Source: Bacilli bacterium (GTDB taxonomy: Bacteria; Bacillota_I; Bacilli_A; RFN20; CAG-826). From it: 10,827 bases of DNA. Position numbers and translations under genes: made by a program. The notes beneath the pieces were generated by a model, which was not told where the DNA came from, made no database searches, and saw only the letters and a list, made by a program, of their open reading frames with translations. Positions 8,301-10,827 of this stretch are shown one piece after another (position 1 is the first letter of the stretch; each line of letters begins with the position of its first letter). The DNA lies in the NCBI GenBank assembly GCA_017531065.1, contig JAFXLR010000055.1:1-10827 (forward strand), given 5' to 3'.

Positions 8301-9251
8301 GGTGAAGATGCCATCGTTGAGGGCAGTACCAGCAACCTCGATGACGTTCTTGAGCTCTCTGATGACGCTGACTTTCTTCTCGCCGGTTTCGTCAAGATCG
8401 ATCGTGGTGATGAAGTCAATCAAAGCGGCATCGAAGGTAAGACCGGTCTGAGGATCGGTGTACCAGCTGAAGAAGGTTTTGGAGAGGAGGGAATTCTCAT
8501 AGGTATCCACCACATCTGTGAGGATGCCATAGAATTCGTCGTTCGCTCTCATCGCAGCGTGGTTCTCGCTCTTAGGGAGTTTGCTATAAGTTTTGGAGAC
8601 AACGTTGACCAAGGAAGTAAGAGGAGAGAAGAACATCGCCATGATGGCAAGGCTGATGGCGACTTCTTCGAAAGCGGAGATGATCTTGAGTTTCTTGACC
8701 TTTTCGCCTTCTTCGTTCTTTGTGCTGAGGAAGTGCTTGAAGAGAAGATGCCAAAGGAGAGTGCAAAGAAGACCGCCGACAATCCAGATGACGAGGGCTT
8801 CGACGATTAAGAGAATGATGCAGACAAAGGATAAGACGGCAGCCATCGCCAAACTAAGAATTGTGTTTGGATCGGCTTCGATGCCATAGGCCTGAAGAGC
8901 CTGAGTGATGAGACTGACGCCAGTTTCTCTGATTGACGTCAAAGGTGCGGAAAGCTCGACGGTTGTGTCCTCACCCATCTCGAGAGGGAATGAGATGACC
9001 TCTTGGCCTATCATCTTTGGAATGCCGACATCATTAAGATTCAAATCGGCTAAGCCACTGCCGACATATTTAAGCGAAACGAAGGCTCCGACGATGAGGA
9101 GTCCCATGAAAACCAAGCGATAAGTGCCATATGCCCATCCGCGTCCAAGCCCGCGTAAAAAAGAAATGACGAGAATGGCGATGATGGCGATGAAAACGCC
9201 TAACAAGACCATATTCATGGTATTGGTAAATTGAGTTATGTCGAAACCCAT
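2355..9251 (-). CDS. Giant membrane-anchored protein with CvpA-like N-terminus and a repeat-rich exterior
   Basis: 2298 aa; I do not recognise the full-length protein. The start at 9251 has a strong GGAGG 7 nt upstream; an in-frame ATG at 9314 would add 21 residues with no ribosome site and would run through the promoter. Hydrophobic segments lie at about 13-32, 44-62, 131-171 (long) and 194-215. The LRGLGRGWAYG stretch between the first two, and the glycine- and alanine-spaced helix after it, resemble the CvpA (colicin V production) family. Positive charges at 33-45 and 172-190 suggest cytoplasmic loops, which puts both the N-terminus and residues ~216-2298 outside. The outer part is acidic and mostly helical by eye, with few cysteines. 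It has a serine/proline linker near 553-568, a recurring helical module (mainly 993-2107) and a beta-rich stretch at 1864-1945. There is no signal peptide, LPXTG motif, C-terminal anchor or catalytic motif. It is the first gene of an operon with yigZ and pepP. The reading frame is open for 6.9 kb without interruption, so it is clearly a real gene. A scaffold, adhesin or envelope-organising role is possible but unproven. Confidence 0.9.
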   Translation of the reverse strand: MGFDITQFTNTMNMVLLGVFIAIIAILVISFLRGLGRGWAYGTYRLVFMGLLIVGAFVSLKYVGSGLADLNLNDVGIPKMIGQEVISFPLEMGEDTTVELSAPLTSIRETGVSLITQALQAYGIEADPNTILSLAMAAVLSFVCIILLIVEALVIWIVGGLLCTLLWHLLFKHFLSTKNEEGEKVKKLKIISAFEEVAISLAIMAMFFSPLTSLVNVVSKTYSKLPKSENHAAMRANDEFYGILTDVVDTYENSLLSKTFFSWYTDPQTGLTFDAALIDFITTIDLDETGEKKVSVIRELKNVIEVAGTALNDGIFTEENLKDFNYATLLTSDLIPTAIRVIGNSPFIQAVLPFGLQFALHLPEIAQFVMTEEGIDFEHYDPAETFDDLATLWESVASSGIIDDVVDENGQFVTESDDIAELFKPEYTDIFDHFFKIFSPSEKKVLDDIIASALYVIAVKEYEDEAYAATLDPSQPGMDESLPFHVKDFLPELTDEDLERSERGYPVAIPQSIKEIDFGYELSVIFDSFYHLVTVDPELIKVIIDSAKNMGTEHVPSSDPSSSVPANDNAQKMLRDIFTVVLRNKDEMEHWIDGKEVEGGSADDICLLDSNLITNFMPTLIKTMEDGINDAFKPDVDDPANPYEGIVDLSDLITELKSEPTQEAKKEAIKTEAKAIFDVLNPLLDSEEGNELILNMDTMPGLYFDKNGSFLGAKEGLLHAMASSVRKLDKSKVFTKALPSIMSEFLAGDDSPLKGLFGDALVLDTDPKDGSGNSIVGSEFAKLIDVLTDCQDIINFAGSMSANSSNMSVLEKSFSHMCSLETSNHEKQLVKLLVGFAENKILNPEVGGKKNTNFYGLFKNIFQTLGLGGDELNATIESIICDDGFDANGEISSFVDLIDYICDKGLLGSLQNFSLDSMADIKFGELFAKVDGSELLSSIIGTMIDNAISSNDLFTYVNDGGETVALSFKNITNWTAEGEALDTMTKYASQFGDLSNLDLQSIDPEMMESMFNYLANSQLFVKTNEDGTYNYNFPNYIASKLIEAFKGASTLGTYFANLTETYEGAEYKVVAAPGTESEDYSDFKARVVSHSIENAATMAPIQAEQAIFAEEGAIFGRIIRNVASSGAFSLMENGGSADLSKFKVEYFRALLEDMSQSVLFGKTGVPAVLKVVVDTLSTSVDTFKSANIMYAYTCSDAERLEVAETIADMLAIIVDPVSGLLGPSGSIDTAAFSDISSLDANHLISPLLKELADSEVFSTLSTFQQTVAGITDSAFDNQMKFVLKQTGWYGSDEKAEAIYPVIKEMVQVSGGWDNEIDHFVEIVDDLHVMGINLDTSFDFNAYFQEARFGEDILADLFIDINDSCLLYPGFPEKLNDALSSVDSSLASSGLNLNDANLYYKGKETIALTTYDYAPVGYSEDECYNLASVIHYGSALSGGIDINDLSAIADEDIDDITDLLATFAKSHIFNSKKSGSSETVFQQFIAKILTTNDQVEEYMFSVDSPKDAANSAYYTNANAKAKYIAATYYPEISVLVTNANDLDTTNINGIGVKNSINTLLRNFTANASLINDLEHTSLSDLGDGELAQILTFLNDCDWTYDAVPNAITKALTEVSLDDIKLTRSNPYYCYFYDITFDEGSGTFVKPDSMDRLVTPVFTNHYDNEEIQGIADTIRLINNDPSALTEFGNKTKITKVRNILDGLNESYIFNKDGACYDLEADDNLAFTKTDLSVFEQAMYKVFKDSTLASLSYNATIDNTYADSDAKLLAKVKNYPDEKWDDELAALIINDTQDAGLLCKAFDLGIISGSSVSVDTDTLETLEPAEIGELLYAINEVDMIREIIPIQATDFLTNKLHFTDYSTTTIAYEPNALTFEIPVKTPVNSLKITYSGASAPVVSYLKAGSTYSVVPSDVSAGVKRYDITDIVLGDSISVTCDGNISKVELTFDTNAIIGMNKERLDTYVAATDTHKGAINSFLGLVERLWDGSGYMDLGANPSAIAGLFSTPGNLTALTNFAKNGDSIYTKVYDATNKEAESGVYTGGDVVLSNLLHFNNGGTDVNLAKYLPNYDDADATSVYKDLYTIFVGANQNALTLEEISDVTLWLDSNVMDVAYFYGVYEGAKSSAYGMLAVSNGIDSIPASPKGTSLTQYITLSASHEWNSFESKFKSGFGRVFYEDMKAYAKGNHRFNSGNNLSATSFRPAEDTYEGFIDLMKNSLIPLMSNIKSMSVSNKPACATTMNAFSGYSASPYADVVVAFYEGSIYECLRTADAAHFFTQPTGYATPFGASGYFANAATVFSA
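2931..6275 (-). repeat. Degenerate helical repeat modules within the giant protein
   Basis: Protein-level repeats, not DNA repeats. The core pattern is roughly DLSxLxxxxhxxLLxxLxxSxhF (h, hydrophobic), often followed 8-20 residues later by a second helix of the type hPxxIxxxL. Clear copies are at residues 993-1020, 1138-1160, 1234-1258, 1337-1366, 1441-1468, 1575-1594, 1687-1707, 1813-1838 and, more weakly, 2087-2107. Examples of the core ending are FNYLANSQLF, LLEDMSQSVLF, LLKELADSEVF, LLATFAKSHIF and ILDGLNESYIF. Spacing is mostly about 95-145 residues; the largest gap (1813 to 2087) holds the beta-rich stretch. Weaker echoes upstream are at 321-350 and 778-796. The copies share pattern rather than identity, which suggests old duplications. 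Confidence 0.6.
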
Positions 9252-9284
9252 AAAAAATCCTCCGCTTATCTGCTTGGTATTTCT

Positions 9285-9314
9285 ATTATGGAATAGACAA
9301 GAGTTAATTTTCAA
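9285..9314 (-). promoter_or_regulatory. Sigma-A-like promoter for the giant-yigZ-pepP operon
   Basis: On the minus strand, TTGAAA (9309-9314) and CATAAT (9285-9290) are separated by 18 nt; each matches the consensus at 5 of 6 bases. Transcription would begin near 9278, giving a leader of roughly 27 nt that carries the GGAGG of the giant gene. No other promoter is visible ahead of yigZ or pepP, whose starts lie inside coding sequence. Confidence 0.6.
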
Positions 9315-9321
9315 TTAAAAT
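9294..9321 (+). promoter_or_regulatory. Candidate promoter for the CPBP-TraX pair
   Basis: TAGACA (9294-9299) and TAAAAT (9316-9321) are separated by 16 nt; each is one mismatch from the sigma-A consensus. The -10 ends 7 nt before the ATG at 9329, so transcription would begin at or next to the start codon. The AGGA at 9322-9325 would then be left out of the mRNA. The elements interleave with those of the opposing promoter. A start site further upstream that keeps AGGA as a ribosome site cannot be excluded. Confidence 0.35.
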
Positions 9322-9328
9322 AGGACAC

Positions 9329-10159
9329 ATGGAACAAACTGAAAACAAAACTTATATTCATAACCCATTCGCGACCAAGGTCTGTCCGAAGTGTGGTCAC
9401 AAATACGACGCGGTGCAGCCAAAATGCCCAAAATGCAAAGAACCTTTCGAGAACTCGAGAGCCCTTCCTTTCAATGAAGTCACCTTTGTGAACCCCTTCA
9501 TTGAGATTGCGCTTTTCTTTGTCGGATGGTTAGGCCTCAAAGGACTCGTTGAGATAATCAGTCGGATTCTAAGAGACATAGTTCTTAATGGAAGCCTTCC
9601 TGCCTCCGATGCGAACATGGTTTTGAACTATGCCGTCTATGGAACCCTCTTCATCATCATGATGGGCATAGTCGCGATTTATCTTCCAAAGCTCTGCAAA
9701 TCATTTACCAAGCCTGACTTCCTTTGGGGTTTCATCGTCTATGCCGTCATCTTTGGCTTCGATATCGTTTGGGGAAATATCTCGCGAGCGATCGGCGCCA
9801 CTATTAACGAGAACCAAGATGCCATTAACAACATCGCAAAGATCAATGTGCCGCTCAGCATACTCTTCTTAGGTTTCCTTGGACCTATCTGCGAAGAGCT
9901 CACCTACCGCGTTGGCCTTTTCAACTTCACGAGAAGAGTCAACAGAATCATGGGTTACGTCATCTCCGCTGCCATCTTCGGTTTGATCCACATCCACGAT
10001 TATGGCAGTCTCAACGAATGGCTCTCCTACCCATCCTATCTCTTTGCCGGTTTGGCCTTCGCCTTCGCTTATGAAAAATGGGGTTTTGGCGCTTCGACAT
10101 TAGCCCACGTCACGAATAACGTTTTATCCTTATTAATCGTTGCGATCGTGCAACAATAA
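9329..10159 (+). CDS. CPBP-family intramembrane protease homologue with N-terminal zinc ribbon
   Basis: 276 aa. Residues 19-36 form a short zinc ribbon with two CPxC pairs (C19-P-K-C22 and C33-P-K-C36). A multi-pass membrane domain follows, with hydrophobic segments near 55-75, 100-120, 131-150, 173-188, 207-222, 234-250 and 256-274. The CPBP/Abi (Rce1-like) active-site signature is complete: E189-E190-x-x-x-R194 (CEELTYR), F217-x-x-x-H221 (FGLIH) and H260-V-T-N-N264. Members include eukaryotic CAAX prenyl proteases and bacterial proteins linked to bacteriocin immunity or envelope processing; the substrate here cannot be told. The first ATG is the only plausible start because the zinc ribbon follows directly. 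AGGA lies 3 nt before the ATG, unusually close. The stop is one base from the TraX-family start, so the two genes are probably co-transcribed. It is divergent from the giant gene, sharing a 77-bp region. Confidence 0.92.
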   Translation: MEQTENKTYIHNPFATKVCPKCGHKYDAVQPKCPKCKEPFENSRALPFNEVTFVNPFIEIALFFVGWLGLKGLVEIISRILRDIVLNGSLPASDANMVLNYAVYGTLFIIMMGIVAIYLPKLCKSFTKPDFLWGFIVYAVIFGFDIVWGNISRAIGATINENQDAINNIAKINVPLSILFLGFLGPICEELTYRVGLFNFTRRVNRIMGYVISAAIFGLIHIHDYGSLNEWLSYPSYLFAGLAFAFAYEKWGFGASTLAHVTNNVLSLLIVAIVQQ

Positions 10160-10160
10160 C

Positions 10161-10827
10161 ATGAAAGAAAAATTTCAATTTCTCCAACAATTCCCGCTTA
10201 AATTGCTCGCAATTGTCTTCATGACGCTCGATCATGTCGGCGCTATGATGACGAATGAAATATACTTCGCTTTAGGCTCTAGCCCATACACCGTCGGCTT
10301 TGTTTTCAGATGCATCGGAAGGCTTGCGTTCCCTCTCTTCATCTTCTTCTTGGCCGAAGGTTTGAATAAGACCCATGACAGATTGAATTACGTCTTGAGA
10401 CTCGCTCTTATGTGGGCGGGTATCAGCGTCGCCGAAATCATCATCCAGGCAATCAGACCAGAGCTTGTTTTGCCTGCTGAGGCGTTCACCGATCTTCTCA
10501 TGTACGCATTATTTATCTATTTCATAGAGCACAAGAAGAAACCGCTTAAGCTTTTGGCCCTATTACCTCTTGCCTATATCGGGTTAAGTTACGCCTGCGA
10601 TTTCAGCGAAACCTATGCCGCGCTTAATGCTCAGACCAGCGTTTGGTCGTCTTTCTTCCCTCAGTTCCTTAGAAGCGGTTATTCCGTCTATGGATTCGTC
10701 ATGCTTCTTGGCATCTACTTCGCCCCAAAGGTCGTGAGCTATTTCTTCAAGAGAACCATTGAGTCCTCCCCTGATGACGAAATCGATATGAGCGAATGGA
10801 CAAGCGGACCTCGTTATCAAGGTTTGC
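10161..10827 (+). CDS. TraX-family membrane protein (3' end cut by the window)
   Basis: 222 codons are open to the window edge with no stop. The N-terminal block LKLLAIVFMTLDHVGAMM (13-30, with D24-H25) and the following RCIGRLAFPLFIFFLAEG (50-67) are the hallmark motifs of the TraX family. Further membrane segments follow near 78-98, 108-122, 129-145 and 174-194. The visible C-terminal part is acidic and polar (ESSPDDEIDMSEW), probably a tail near the true end, since family members are usually about 220-260 aa. The F-plasmid TraX acetylates pilin; chromosomal members in Bacillota have no settled function, and no conjugation gene is visible here, so a role in conjugation should not be assumed. 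The start is 1 nt after the CPBP stop and lacks an obvious Shine-Dalgarno sequence, which suggests translation coupled to the CPBP gene. Confidence 0.88.
   Translation, partial: MKEKFQFLQQFPLKLLAIVFMTLDHVGAMMTNEIYFALGSSPYTVGFVFRCIGRLAFPLFIFFLAEGLNKTHDRLNYVLRLALMWAGISVAEIIIQAIRPELVLPAEAFTDLLMYALFIYFIEHKKKPLKLLALLPLAYIGLSYACDFSETYAALNAQTSVWSSFFPQFLRSGYSVYGFVMLLGIYFAPKVVSYFFKRTIESSPDDEIDMSEWTSGPRYQGL

Noticed and set aside
8019..8810. 263-codon open frame on the plus strand opposite the giant gene's N-terminal region
   Set aside because: It is antisense to a clearly coding frame, its sequence mirrors the codons of the giant gene, and no domain is recognisable.
9252..9314. Longer start for the giant protein at 9314
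   Set aside because: There is no ribosome site ahead of it. The 21 extra residues cover the promoter and the GGAGG that serves the ATG at 9251.
10139..10154. Short inverted repeat GTTGC-GATCGT-GCAAC just before the TraX start
   Set aside because: A 5-bp stem within the CPBP coding end is easily due to chance and has no T-tract after it. It is not supported as a terminator or operator.
1..10827. Defence system, CRISPR array, mobile element or conjugation module (prompted by the CPBP/Abi and TraX family names)
   Set aside because: No repeats with spacers, nuclease, transposase, integrase, relaxase or terminal inverted repeats were seen. The family names alone do not show immunity or conjugation.

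Overview
The window looks like chromosomal DNA from an uncultured Bacillota, probably a gut-type Bacilli or Erysipelotrichia-like lineage. This rests on the gene families, Shine-Dalgarno sequences of GGAG/GGAGG type, sigma-A-like promoters and mid-range GC; the exact taxon cannot be fixed from sequence alone. The genetic code is the standard one: TGA ends the YigZ-family gene inside an ATGA overlap, and tryptophans are TGG. I see no rRNA, tRNA, CRISPR array, insertion sequence or phage gene.

Layout. Positions 1-367 (minus strand) hold the first 122 codons of glycerol kinase, with a TATAAT box only 6 nt before its ATG. A terminator at 421-459 closes a minus-strand operon of three genes running from about 9290 down to 467. 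The operon contains a giant membrane-anchored protein (2355-9251, 2298 aa), an IMPACT/YigZ-family protein (1750-2355) and an M24 Xaa-Pro aminopeptidase (467-1753). The genes are tightly coupled: TAATG joins the giant gene to yigZ, and ATGA joins yigZ to the peptidase.

A 77-bp divergent promoter region (9252-9328) separates this operon from a plus-strand pair. The first member is a CPBP-family membrane protease homologue with an N-terminal zinc ribbon (9329-10159). One base later comes a TraX-family membrane protein (10161 to the window end, incomplete).

The most unusual object is the giant gene, which fills nearly two thirds of the window. Its first ~215 residues resemble a CvpA-like membrane domain. 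The remaining ~2080 residues are predicted to lie outside the cell. They contain a degenerate helical module repeated roughly every 100-145 residues and one beta-rich insertion near residues 1864-1945. I recognise no catalytic motif or known adhesin family in it. The other genes are recognisable families: glycerol kinase (metabolism), YigZ/IMPACT and an aminopeptidase (housekeeping), and CPBP and TraX (membrane).
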